The notes under the pieces were generated by a model. That model made no database searches, was not told the DNA's origin, and worked only from the letters and a program-made list of their open reading frames with translations. A program made the position numbers and the translations under genes. Shown here in pieces: positions 1-7,833 of a stretch of 64,000 nt of DNA. The stretch comes from Neisseria bergeri. Lineage in GTDB: Bacteria > Pseudomonadota > Gammaproteobacteria > Burkholderiales > Neisseriaceae. How positions within the stretch are numbered: the first letter of the stretch is position 1; each line of letters opens with the position of its first letter. The DNA lies in NCBI GenBank assembly GCA_003044455.1, contig POWY01000009.1, forward strand, positions 27,173 through 91,172, written 5' to 3'.

Positions 1-57
1 TGATGTGCCGTGAAATACGCTGCCGTCAGCGAGGACGAGGAGGGCGGGGGTGCTCAT
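1..57 (-). CDS. carA: Carbamoyl-phosphate synthase small subunit, N-terminal fragment
   Basis: This is the first 19 codons of a minus-strand gene that leaves the window at base 1. They read MSTPALLVLADGSVFHGTS, which matches the start of the glutamine-hydrolysing small subunit of carbamoyl-phosphate synthase as I remember it in Neisseria. The enzyme supplies ammonia from glutamine for carbamoyl phosphate, the precursor of arginine and pyrimidines. The ATG is at 57-55. The leader upstream (58-217) looks like an attenuator. Only the N-terminus is visible, so the call rests on 19 residues and on my recollection that carA lies beside pilC in meningococci. Confidence 0.8.
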   Translation of the reverse strand, partial: MSTPALLVLADGSVFHGTS

Positions 58-217
58 GAGTGGGAATCCTGTTTTTAATAAAATTCTTGACAATGCCGTC
101 TGAAGGGACTTCGGCAGGGTCATCTGGTCGGAAAAATCCGGTCAAAAAAAAACACGCCGCGCAAGAAAGGCGCGTAACGTGCTTTTCGGGCAAGTGCCTA
201 TACCCTGAAAGCAGCAT
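58..217 (-). promoter_or_regulatory. carA leader with two competing hairpins and a leader ORF (candidate attenuator)
   Basis: Read on the minus strand, an ATG at 217 opens a 63-codon frame that runs past the carA start and ends at 26, out of frame with carA. Its first part forms a hairpin: TGCTTTCAGGG pairs imperfectly with CCCGAAAAGCA, spanning about 180-216. The 3' arm of that hairpin shares its last bases with the 5' arm of an intrinsic terminator at 144-181. A leader ORF, a pause-type hairpin, a terminator and then carA is the arrangement of UTP-sensitive pyrBI-type attenuation. That mechanism here is inference. A DUS lies at 93-104. Confidence 0.45.
144..181 (-). terminator. Intrinsic terminator in carA leader
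   Basis: On the minus strand CACG and CGCGC pair with GCGCG and CGTG across a small internal loop, and nine T residues follow. It lies about 90 bases upstream of the carA ATG, so it would stop carA transcription unless bypassed. Confidence 0.6.
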
Positions 218-370
218 ATTTTAAGACGAAACATACCCGATTTCAAGCGCAAACGCGTCCGGCGGGCCTGTATGTTCGCGCGAAAACGGAAATCCGCGGC
301 GTAAAACCGCCCGCCCCGCGCCCACTATGCCCGTTACGCATTTCCCCACGTCCGCCCGGCGAAACTATGG

Positions 371-422
371 GAATACCCAAACCGTCAGGAATACCCGAAC
401 CGTCAGGAATACCCGAACCGTC
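371..422. repeat. Short tandem repeat, 18-bp unit, about 2.9 copies
   Basis: The unit GAATACCCGAACCGTCAG is repeated head to tail at 371-388, 389-406 and 407-422, with one base change in the first copy. It runs directly into the dRS3 element at 423. The same ATACCCGAACCGTC sequence precedes the dRS3 at 4240, so the unit appears to be an amplified edge of the neisserial mosaic element. Confidence 0.8.
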
Positions 423-861
423 ATTCCCGCGCAGGCGGGAATCCAGACCTGTCGGTGCAGAAACTTATCGGGTACAACTGAAGGTTTCTCCAGTCCTGAG
501 TCCTAGATTCCCGCCTGCGCGGGAATGACGCGTTTCATTTGCTGCCCCCCCCCATCCCGAAAAACGCAAAAAATGCCGTCTGAAAGCTCTTGTAGAGTAG
601 GCTTCAGCCCACCGATTCCATCAATCCCACATTTCCACCGTTTTCATCGAATACCCCGAATCCGCCCCTTTTCACAATCCGGTTCTACGCAACTGAACCG
701 TCATTCCCGCGCAGGCGGGAATCCAGACCCGTCGGTGCGGAAACTTATCGGGTACAACTGAAGGTTTCTCCAGTCCTGAGTCCTAGATTCCCACTTTCGT
801 GGGAATGACGGGATGTAGGTTTCCTTAACCCTGCATCCTAGATTCCCGCCTGCGCGGGAAT
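423..861. repeat. dRS3/NIME repeat array between carA and pilC
   Basis: The 20-bp dRS3 repeats (ATTCCC-N8-GGGAAT) occur at 423-442, 507-526, 703-722, 787-806 and 842-861, separated by related RS spacers such as ACTTATCGGGTACAACTGAAG. Such mosaics are recombination substrates and, as I recall, integration targets of neisserial filamentous prophages. Two poly-C runs (about 545-553 and 886-893) lie in the same region. No credible gene is seen in 218-999. Confidence 0.85.
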
Positions 862-942
862 GACGGCATCGGTTTGACGGCGTTTCCCCCCCCTCCCGAA
901 TTTGTCGGCGTTTCATTTGCCCCCCTCCGAAAAACGCAAAAA

Positions 943-971
943 ATGCCGTCTGAAGGGCTTTCAGGCGGCAT
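943..971 (-). terminator. DUS-pair terminator downstream of pilC
   Basis: A perfect DUS at 943-954 faces an imperfect inverted copy at 960-971 (TTCAGGCGGCAT, one base different). Together they form a stem-loop 28 bases past the pilC stop. Confidence 0.6.
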
Positions 972-999
972 TTGCGGAAAAATCGGACGTGCGGGCGGG

Positions 1000-3990
1000 T
1001 TAGAAGAAAACTTCGCGCCAGCTTACCCGTTTCATATTGCAGATCGGGCCGGCAACATCCAAGTCGGACATATCGTTCATCAGCAGCGTGTGCACGCCTT
1101 TGCTGAAGAAGCAGCGGTTGCCGGATTTTTGGAAGGGGGCGTTGTCGTTGCCGCTGCCGCCCGCGTCGCCGTCTGCCGTTGTCGGGTTGTCGCTTGTTTT
1201 TTGGCTGTCCAAATAGCTTGCGGTCAGCAGTTTCGGATAAACATATCCGCTCGGGCAGACGGTTTCAGTGCCTTTTTCCATACAGCCCACGGGGATATTG
1301 TTGCCTTTCGCGTCTTTTTTCTCGCCGACTTTTTTTGCCACGCGGGGATCAGGCACGACGGGGCGCGCGCTTTTCTTCGTCAGCCTGCCGCCGTCGGCGG
1401 TGTTGATGCCCAAAAATGCCGTTTCCGCGCCGCAGCCGTTGGCATTGTAGTTGCGGATGGTAACAAAGGCGGTACGCAATACCACGGTCGGTTTGACGGT
1501 AACGCGCTGTCCGGGCTGCAATTTCACTACCCAGCCCTTGTCGCCCGAGCCGTCAGACCTTTTGTAGTCGCTCAAGAACAGCGTATTGTTGCCGTCTTTT
1601 GTCAGCACTTGCTCAAGCAACCCTTTGCCCAATCCGTCTTCTGCCGGCAAAGAGTCCGTATCGTTATCAAAGATACCGTAAACGTGTTGGATTTCTTGGC
1701 TTGCCACATCATCCTCAGTCAAATCGCTGCCTGTGCCGAAGATGACGACGCGTTTGTCTTTCAGTTGGGAAATAGCGGGTGCGGAAGTAATCGGCTTCGT
1801 GCCGTTGAAAATGGAGCGTGCAGACCATCTGGTCGGATCGTTGCCGCTCAAATCAAAGCGGTACATCTTGCCGCCGCGATCGCCGGCATAGGCGATATCG
1901 ACCGTGCCGTCCAAATCTGTATCAACAAGCGTTGGGGACGAAAGCCCGCCCTTGCCGCCGGGTACGGCAATTTTTTTAATCAGCGTACCGTTGCTTTCCA
2001 AATCATATACATACAGCGCGGTTTGATTTTCCGGGCTGTTAATATCTTTGACGGCATAACCGGAGGCGAGGAAGGCGGCGTATTTGTCGTTGTGGGTTTT
2101 GCCGATTTGCGGTGTGCCGACGGTGTAGCCCAATCCGTTGCCTTGTACATCAAACAGGGAAACGCCGGTCTGGTTGCTGTCGGCTTTGGTCAAATCCAGG
2201 GCATACGCGCCTTTGCCGCCCTGACCCATCGCGCCGAACATAAACACGCGGTTTCCGACTTGGCGCAAGACAAAGCCGCCGTCCACGCCGTACAAACCGC
2301 CCGTGTAGTTTTCGTTGGCAAAATTGTGCAGGTCTTTTGCCAAATCGGAATCGTTATTGTCCAAATCTTTGCGCGGCATTTCACCGGGGATGTAGCTGAG
2401 TTTCAGATTGTAGCCGCCGCCGCTTTTTTTGAAGATATGCACCATCCCGTCGTTGGCGGCGGTTGCCAAATAGTCGCCGACCGCCGTTACCGGGCTGTTG
2501 ACAATGTCGCCCAAATTGCGATTCTTGTCGTCGCGGATGCGGTATTGCTGGCTATACAGTTTGCCGCGTGTCGAGGCATCTATCGTATTGTTAAAATAGT
2601 TAAACTGATTGTCGTTTGCATCGCGCCGGTCGGTCCAGCGCAGCAATACGGTTTTCCATTCGTCTTGATTGTTTCCCAAGCCGCCGATACCGAATGTGCT
2701 ATTCGTAATGCCGTTAATATTGCTGTCGCTCAAGGATACGCCGTTTGCCAGGCGGATTACCGCCTTGCGTCCGGCAAAGACGGGTTCGGTAAAACCTTTG
2801 CTTGGCAGATAATCCGCGCCGCCGTTTTTCTTATTGTTTTTATCCAAGGTGTAAAAGAGGATGCGGCTGCTTGCCGACTTGGGATCGGTAACGACCGCCG
2901 CCGCCTTGCCCGGGAAACCCACGCCCAAAGGGGCGGGAGCGACAATGGCGTATTGGCTGCCGTCCGGCCCGGCGGCGGTATATTGCGCCCGCGTACAGCC
3001 GCCCGCGCCTATGCTCGGAAGCTGGAGTTTTACGTCGATATGGCCCTGTTCCCGTACCTTATATATAGTTGCTGTCCGCCCCTTGCCGTTTTCATTATGC
3101 GGCATAAAGGCGAAGTTGGGCATACTAATCTCGCCCAGCTTGATTTCTTGGGCGTTGAGGCTGCCAGAGTTGCCCAGCATATGCAGTTTGGCGCGCAGGG
3201 CGAAGACCTGCCCCTTGCTTCTTTCCCCTGTCGGTTGGGTAACCATTTTGCTTACTTCGGTATGGTCTCTCTGAATGGCGAGCCAGTTTTCCGGTGTTTT
3301 GCCGTCTGATAAAGCCAATTGGAAGGAAACGCCCAGCCACGGATGGTCTGTCAGCTTGTATATCGGCAGACCGTCTGAACTGGTTCCCACCGATGTGGAG
3401 TCGAGCGCGCTATTGGTAAAGTCGAAAAAAAACTGGAAGGGCAAGTCGGGACACTGGCGGCTTTGCCCCGTCGATACGCCCACACCCTTGAGGAAGCAAC
3501 TCAAGCCGGTAAAATCGTAACCCATCTTCCCTTTGTGAACGGTCGTCAGCCAATTGTCGGTCTTGCGCCCCGCCATATTGTCGGCATCAAGCCCGGAAAC
3601 CTTGCCCCACAGCGGGGCGGAACCGCCGCCGAGAATCAGCTTCCCACCGTTCTTGCCCGCAAGCAGCGTGTCGGTGTTTGCGTAGGTGAGTTCATAAGTC
3701 AGTGCGGCGAGAAATGGACACCCTTGTACGGGGTCATGCTGGATACCCAGTTCCCTACATACGTTTTTTGGGCGTGTAGAGCTTCCGATTGGGAAAGTTT
3801 CTTTCTTACCCGTTCGTACGCCTTTGTTGCCGGGTGCCTGGTCGCCTTTTACGCTGCCGTCGTCGTTGACGATAAAATTGAAATTCGCGGTATCGCCCAC
3901 GCCGAACGCCTGTTGGGACGATACCGCCAAGAGCATCGCGGTATAAACCGCGGTATGGCGGAGCAAGTGCCGTTTGGGTGTTTTTTTCAT
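1000..3990 (-). CDS. pilC: Type IV pilus tip-associated adhesin/assembly protein PilC (PilY1 family)
   Basis: A 996-residue exported protein with an N-terminal signal sequence of hydrophobic core YTAMLLAVSS. The C-terminal half has the PilY1/PilC beta-propeller signatures, including a calcium-binding loop DTDLDGTVD near residue 690, repeated blade motifs (FGTGSDL, ASGYAV) and the terminal SWREVFF. PilC promotes pilus extrusion by counteracting PilT retraction and mediates epithelial adhesion. The start at 3990 is chosen because AGGAAAA lies just upstream and the signal peptide follows; an in-frame ATG at 4113 is unlikely. Meningococcal and gonococcal pilC genes usually carry a phase-variable poly-G tract in the signal-peptide codons. 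None is present here, only an A7 run after the ATG. Position beside carA suggests the pilC1 locus. Confidence 0.93.
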   Translation of the reverse strand: MKKTPKRHLLRHTAVYTAMLLAVSSQQAFGVGDTANFNFIVNDDGSVKGDQAPGNKGVRTGKKETFPIGSSTRPKNVCRELGIQHDPVQGCPFLAALTYELTYANTDTLLAGKNGGKLILGGGSAPLWGKVSGLDADNMAGRKTDNWLTTVHKGKMGYDFTGLSCFLKGVGVSTGQSRQCPDLPFQFFFDFTNSALDSTSVGTSSDGLPIYKLTDHPWLGVSFQLALSDGKTPENWLAIQRDHTEVSKMVTQPTGERSKGQVFALRAKLHMLGNSGSLNAQEIKLGEISMPNFAFMPHNENGKGRTATIYKVREQGHIDVKLQLPSIGAGGCTRAQYTAAGPDGSQYAIVAPAPLGVGFPGKAAAVVTDPKSASSRILFYTLDKNNKKNGGADYLPSKGFTEPVFAGRKAVIRLANGVSLSDSNINGITNSTFGIGGLGNNQDEWKTVLLRWTDRRDANDNQFNYFNNTIDASTRGKLYSQQYRIRDDKNRNLGDIVNSPVTAVGDYLATAANDGMVHIFKKSGGGYNLKLSYIPGEMPRKDLDNNDSDLAKDLHNFANENYTGGLYGVDGGFVLRQVGNRVFMFGAMGQGGKGAYALDLTKADSNQTGVSLFDVQGNGLGYTVGTPQIGKTHNDKYAAFLASGYAVKDINSPENQTALYVYDLESNGTLIKKIAVPGGKGGLSSPTLVDTDLDGTVDIAYAGDRGGKMYRFDLSGNDPTRWSARSIFNGTKPITSAPAISQLKDKRVVIFGTGSDLTEDDVASQEIQHVYGIFDNDTDSLPAEDGLGKGLLEQVLTKDGNNTLFLSDYKRSDGSGDKGWVVKLQPGQRVTVKPTVVLRTAFVTIRNYNANGCGAETAFLGINTADGGRLTKKSARPVVPDPRVAKKVGEKKDAKGNNIPVGCMEKGTETVCPSGYVYPKLLTASYLDSQKTSDNPTTADGDAGGSGNDNAPFQKSGNRCFFSKGVHTLLMNDMSDLDVAGPICNMKRVSWREVFF

Positions 3991-4239
3991 ATCGTTTTCC
4001 TTTTCCGTTTTCCTTTTTTGGTGAAACCCCACCACTTGGACATCCGTCCTTCGCGGCGGCAGAATCAGACTTTGTTTGGGAGGGGCGCAACCCCTTCCGA
4101 ATCGGGGCGGCACACAGGGCGACGCTTTATGTGCCGCCCTGCATGTCGAAACATATGTTTCGTGGGTTTCGCAGGGCGGGCTTTAGCCCACTCTATGGCG
4201 CACCTTGCGAATCTGCCTTATAAAGATACCCGAACCGTC

Positions 4240-5186
4240 ATTCCCGCGCAGGCGGGAATCTAGGATGAGGAATCTAGAGAAACCGTTTATCCGGTAAGTT
4301 TCCGTGCCGAAAGGTCTAGATTCCCGCCTGCGCGGGAATGACGAATCCATCCGCACGGAAACCTGCACCGCGTCATTCCCACGAAAGTGGGAATCTAGAA
4401 CGTAAAATCTCAAGAAACCGTTTTATCCGATAAGTTTCCGTTCCGACAGGTCTGGATTCCCGCCTGCGCGGGAATGACGAATCCATCCGCACGGAAACCT
4501 GCACCGCGTCATTCCCACAAACCTACATCCCGTCATTCCCACGAAAGTGGGAATCCAGAACGTAAAATCTGAAGAAACCGTTTTATCCGATAAGTTTCCG
4601 TGCCGACGGGTCTAGATTCCCGCCTGCGCGGGAATGACGGCGCATCGGTTTCCGTGCGGACGAGTCCGGATTCCTGCCTGTGTGGGAATGACGGACGGGA
4701 ACGGCGCACGGGCATTGCCGGAATCTTTTGTGTTTCCATTATCATACTCTTTTTAATGCGCTATTCCAAGAATATGATGCCCTCCGGCGGCATCGCGCCC
4801 TACGGCTTGCTATAAAAATACCTAAACCGTCATTCCCGCGCAGGCGGGAATCTAGAACGTAAAATCTGAAGAAACCGTTTTATCCGATAAGTTTCCGTGC
4901 CGAAAGGTCTGGATTCCCACTTCCGTGGGAATGACGGCGGAGGGGATAAGTTCTTGCAATCTAAAATTTCGTCATTTCTATAAAATAGCAACCCGAAACA
5001 GCAACCTGAAACCCCGTCATTCCCGCGCAGGCGGGAATCTAGACCTTCAATGCTAAGGCAATTTATCGGGAATGACTGAAACTCAAAAAACTGGATTCCC
5101 ACCTGCGCGGGAATGACGAAGTAGAAGTTACCCGAAACTTAAAACAAGCGAAACCGAACGAACTAGATTCCCACTTCCGTGGGAAT
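4240..5186. repeat. Large dRS3/NIME array between pilC and lspA
   Basis: At least eleven dRS3 copies lie here: 4240-4259, 4320-4339, 4375-4394, 4456-4475, 4535-4554, 4616-4635, 4832-4851, 4913-4932, 5019-5038, 5095-5114 and 5167-5186, with degenerate ones near 4511 and 4671. Repeated RS spacers of the type GAAACCGTTTTATCCGATAAG lie between them. Bases 3991-4239 hold the pilC upstream region and no gene. The short open frames across the array are repeat-encoded and not coding. Confidence 0.9.
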
Positions 5187-5434
5187 GACGGCGGGGCGGA
5201 TAAATCCTTGCAATCTAAAATCTCGGCATTTCCAATAAATTTCATATTTTTCATTTCTTTATTTTCAATCACTGATTGCCCGAAGGTCGGTTTGTATCGG
5301 CCGGTAAAAATCCGTCTCTTAATCAGCCGGGGTTTTTGGGGCGCATTAAGCGTTTCAGACGGCATTTGCCGTTTCGGGTACAGGCAGGGGGTTTTCGGGT
5401 AAAATGGCACTCTTTTATCCGGCTGTTGAAAAAT

Positions 5435-5929
5435 ATGTCTTCATCTGTTTCAAGTAAAACGCGCTATTGGGTATTGGCACTTGCCGCCATCGTGCTGGAC
5501 CAGTGGTCGAAGTGGGCGGTGCTGTCGTCGTTTCAGTATCGGGAACGCGTCAATGTCATCCCTTCCTTTTTCGATTTGACCTTGGTGTACAACCCGGGCG
5601 CGGCGTTCAGCTTCCTTGCCGATCAGGGCGGCTGGCAGAAATACTTTTTTTTGGTGCTGGCGGTGGCGGTGAGCGCGTATTTGGTACGCGCCATCTTGCG
5701 CGACGAGTTTGCAGCCCTCGGAAAAATCGGGGCGGCAATGATTATCGGCGGTGCGTTGGGCAATGTCATCGATCGCCTGATACACGGTCATGTGGTCGAT
5801 TTCTTATTGTTTTATTGGCAAAATTGGTTTTATCCCGCCTTTAATATTGCCGACAGTTTTATCTGCGTCGGCGCGGTGTTGGCAGTGTTGGACAATATCG
5901 TCCATCGCAAAGATAGCAAAAAAACGTGA
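5435..5929 (+). CDS. lspA: Lipoprotein signal peptidase (signal peptidase II)
   Basis: A 164-residue inner-membrane aspartyl protease that cleaves prolipoprotein signal peptides after diacylglyceryl transfer. Four hydrophobic segments are visible. The catalytic-Asp regions are conserved: GNVIDRLIHGHVVDF and FNIADSFICVG. The start at 5435 (MSSSVSSKTRYW) gives normal family length; the frame stays open upstream to 5276 but that part is not membrane-protein-like and carries repeat DNA. A DUS follows the TGA stop immediately (5930-5941). ispH follows 29 bases later, probably in one operon. As I recall, ileS normally precedes lspA in Neisseria; here a repeat array does. Confidence 0.95.
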   Translation: MSSSVSSKTRYWVLALAAIVLDQWSKWAVLSSFQYRERVNVIPSFFDLTLVYNPGAAFSFLADQGGWQKYFFLVLAVAVSAYLVRAILRDEFAALGKIGAAMIIGGALGNVIDRLIHGHVVDFLLFYWQNWFYPAFNIADSFICVGAVLAVLDNIVHRKDSKKT

Positions 5930-5958
5930 ATGCCGTCTGAACACGGAATGCAAAACTT

Positions 5959-6927
5959 ATGAACGGAAAAACCATCATCCTTGCCAATCCGCGCGGCTTC
6001 TGCGCCGGTGTGGATCGGGCAATCAGTATTGTCGAACGTGCTTTGGAAGAATTCGGCGCGCCGATTTATGTGCGCCACGAAGTCGTCCACAACAAATTCG
6101 TCGTGGACAACCTGCGCGAAAAAGGCGCGGTGTTTATCGAAGACTTGGCGGAAGTGCCTCGGGGCGCGACGCTGATTTATTCGGCACACGGCGTATCGAA
6201 GGCGGTGCAGCAAGAAGCGGCGGAGCGCGGTTTCCGCGTGTTTGATGCGACTTGCCCGCTAGTGACGAAAGTGCATAAGGAAGTCGCCCGACTGGATGCC
6301 CAAGACTGTGAAATCATCATGATCGGGCATAAGGGGCACGTCGAGGTCGAAGGAACGATGGGGCAGCTTGCGCCGGGCAAAATGCTTTTGGTCGAAACGG
6401 TCGGAGATGTGGCAAAACTCGAAGTCAGAAACCCCGACAAACTCGCCTATGTCAGCCAAACTACGCTCTCGGTCGATGAAACCAAAGACATCATCGCCGC
6501 GCTGAACGCGCGTTTCCCCAATATCCGCAATCCGCACAAGGAAGACATCTGCTATGCGACGACCAACCGGCAAACCGCCGTCAAAGAGCTGGCGGAACAG
6601 TGCGACATCGTGATTGTGGTCGGTTCGCCCAATTCGTCCAACAGCAACCGCCTGCGCGAAGTGGCGGCAGGCATCGGGACCGATGCGTATATGGTGGATA
6701 ATGCAGGCTACCTGCAACGCGCGTGGTTTGAGGGCAAGAACAAAGTCGGCGTAACGGCAGGCGCGTCCGCGCCCGAAGTGTTGGTGCGGGAAGTATTGGC
6801 AACCATACGCGGGTGGGGGCATGAAACCGTACGCGAAGGGGAGGGCGCGGAAGAAAGCATCGTGTTCGTCCTGCCCAAAGAGTTGCGCCGTGAGGGCGAA
6901 ACCAAACCTGATTTGTGCAAACGTTGA
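5959..6927 (+). CDS. ispH: 4-hydroxy-3-methylbut-2-enyl diphosphate reductase (IspH/LytB)
   Basis: A 322-residue iron-sulfur enzyme performing the last step of the non-mevalonate isoprenoid pathway, reducing HMBPP to IPP and DMAPP. The three cluster cysteines are in NPRGFCAG near residue 15, DATCPLV near residue 98 and [10 protein letters not shown] near residue 197. Substrate-binding histidines appear in RHEVVHN and SAHGVS. Length and motifs are complete. It lies 29 bases after lspA, and a DUS-pair terminator follows at 6957. Confidence 0.97.
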   Translation: MNGKTIILANPRGFCAGVDRAISIVERALEEFGAPIYVRHEVVHNKFVVDNLREKGAVFIEDLAEVPRGATLIYSAHGVSKAVQQEAAERGFRVFDATCPLVTKVHKEVARLDAQDCEIIMIGHKGHVEVEGTMGQLAPGKMLLVETVGDVAKLEVRNPDKLAYVSQTTLSVDETKDIIAALNARFPNIRNPHKEDICYATTNRQTAVKELAEQCDIVIVVGSPNSSNSNRLREVAAGIGTDAYMVDNAGYLQRAWFEGKNKVGVTAGASAPEVLVREVLATIRGWGHETVREGEGAEESIVFVLPKELRREGETKPDLCKR

Positions 6928-6956
6928 CGTAGGCATCGGATGTTTGGGCAACACAA

Positions 6957-6985
6957 ATGCCGTCTGAACAGGTTTCAGACGGCAT
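6957..6985. terminator. DUS-pair terminator between ispH and the HAD phosphatase gene
   Basis: ATGCCGTCTGAA at 6957-6968 and its inverse at 6974-6985 form a 12-bp stem followed by TTTTTG. It lies between two convergent genes and can serve both. Confidence 0.85.
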
Positions 6986-7014
6986 TTTTGCCGCGTGCCG
7001 GATGCGGAAACCAA

Positions 7015-7674
7015 TCAGGCGTAATGCCGTGCAAGAAAACCGGGCAGTTCGGACAAGTCATTCAATACGGCGAGATGCGGTGCGCCAAGGAGCTGTTCGC
7101 GCGAATGTGCGCCGGTGGCAACGCCGACTGCCGCCGCGCCCGCGTTTGCCGCCATATGCAGGTCGTGCGCCGTATCGCCGACGACCAATGCCTCTTTCGG
7201 GTCGAGTCCCAGTTCGCGGCAGATTTCGAATACCATTTCGGGCGAGGGTTTGGACGGATACTCGCTTGCACAGGCGGTGGCGAGCCAATAGCCGCTGGTG
7301 GCGGTTTGGCTGATGGCGTTGTCCAAACCCGCCCGCCCTTTGCCCGTGGCGACGGCAAGCCGGAAGCCTTGCGCTTTGAGCGTGTCCAGACAGGGCAGGG
7401 CATCGGGAAAGAGCGTCATATTGCGGTTGTTGGGATTGAGGTAATGCGCGGAATAAGTGCGCGCGATGTCGGCAACGGCGGCTTCAGACGGCATTTCGAG
7501 CAGGGCGCGGATGATGGCGGGCAGGCTGTAGCCGATCAGGCTGCGGACACGTTTCGCTTCGGGCGGCGGAAAACCGCATTCGGCGAAGCTGCGGCGCATG
7601 GTGTCGATGATGGGTTGGGTCGTGTCGGCAAGCGTGCCGTCCCAGTCGAAGATGATGAGTTTGGGCGTGGTCAT
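7015..7674 (-). CDS. HAD-family hydrolase, phosphoglycolate phosphatase-like
   Basis: A 219-residue cytoplasmic phosphatase of the haloacid dehalogenase family. Motif I is DWDGTLADT at the N-terminus with its nucleophile Asp, motif II is VATGKGR, motif III Lys is in YPSKPSPEM, and motif IV is VVGDTAHD. A helical cap lies between motifs I and II. It resembles Gph/PpaX-type phosphatases acting on small phosphorylated metabolites; the substrate is not known from sequence. An in-frame DUS encodes the MPSE segment near residue 61. It converges with ispH. Confidence 0.88.
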   Translation of the reverse strand: MTTPKLIIFDWDGTLADTTQPIIDTMRRSFAECGFPPPEAKRVRSLIGYSLPAIIRALLEMPSEAAVADIARTYSAHYLNPNNRNMTLFPDALPCLDTLKAQGFRLAVATGKGRAGLDNAISQTATSGYWLATACASEYPSKPSPEMVFEICRELGLDPKEALVVGDTAHDLHMAANAGAAAVGVATGAHSREQLLGAPHLAVLNDLSELPGFLARHYA

Positions 7675-7805
7675 GGCAGGTTGTTTGCGGTGAAAAGTCA
7701 GATTTTATGCGGGAAACGCAGACGTGTCGCATTTTCGACAAAATTTGTCGGCTGCGCGATATGTTTTTCCGAACAAGCCGCGTTGTGCTTTATTAAAATA
7801 GAACC

Positions 7806-7814
7806 ATTATCATT
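7806..7814. promoter_or_regulatory. Possible Fur half-site upstream of TonB receptor
   Basis: ATTATCATT sits 20 bases upstream of the receptor start and matches half of the Fur consensus GATAATGATAATCATTATC. The other half is poorly conserved. Iron regulation is expected for this gene class, but this site is weak. Confidence 0.35.
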
Positions 7815-7833
7815 TATGTGAATGGGACAGTTT

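Noticed and set aside
874..3309. 811-codon open frame on the plus strand
   Set aside because: It is antisense to pilC, shows no domain and has a composition expected from the complement of a GC-rich gene.
4183..5410. Several 70-115 codon frames in the pilC-lspA gap
   Set aside because: They encode repeated SFPRRRES/DSRLRGNDG peptides, which are translations of dRS3 repeats.
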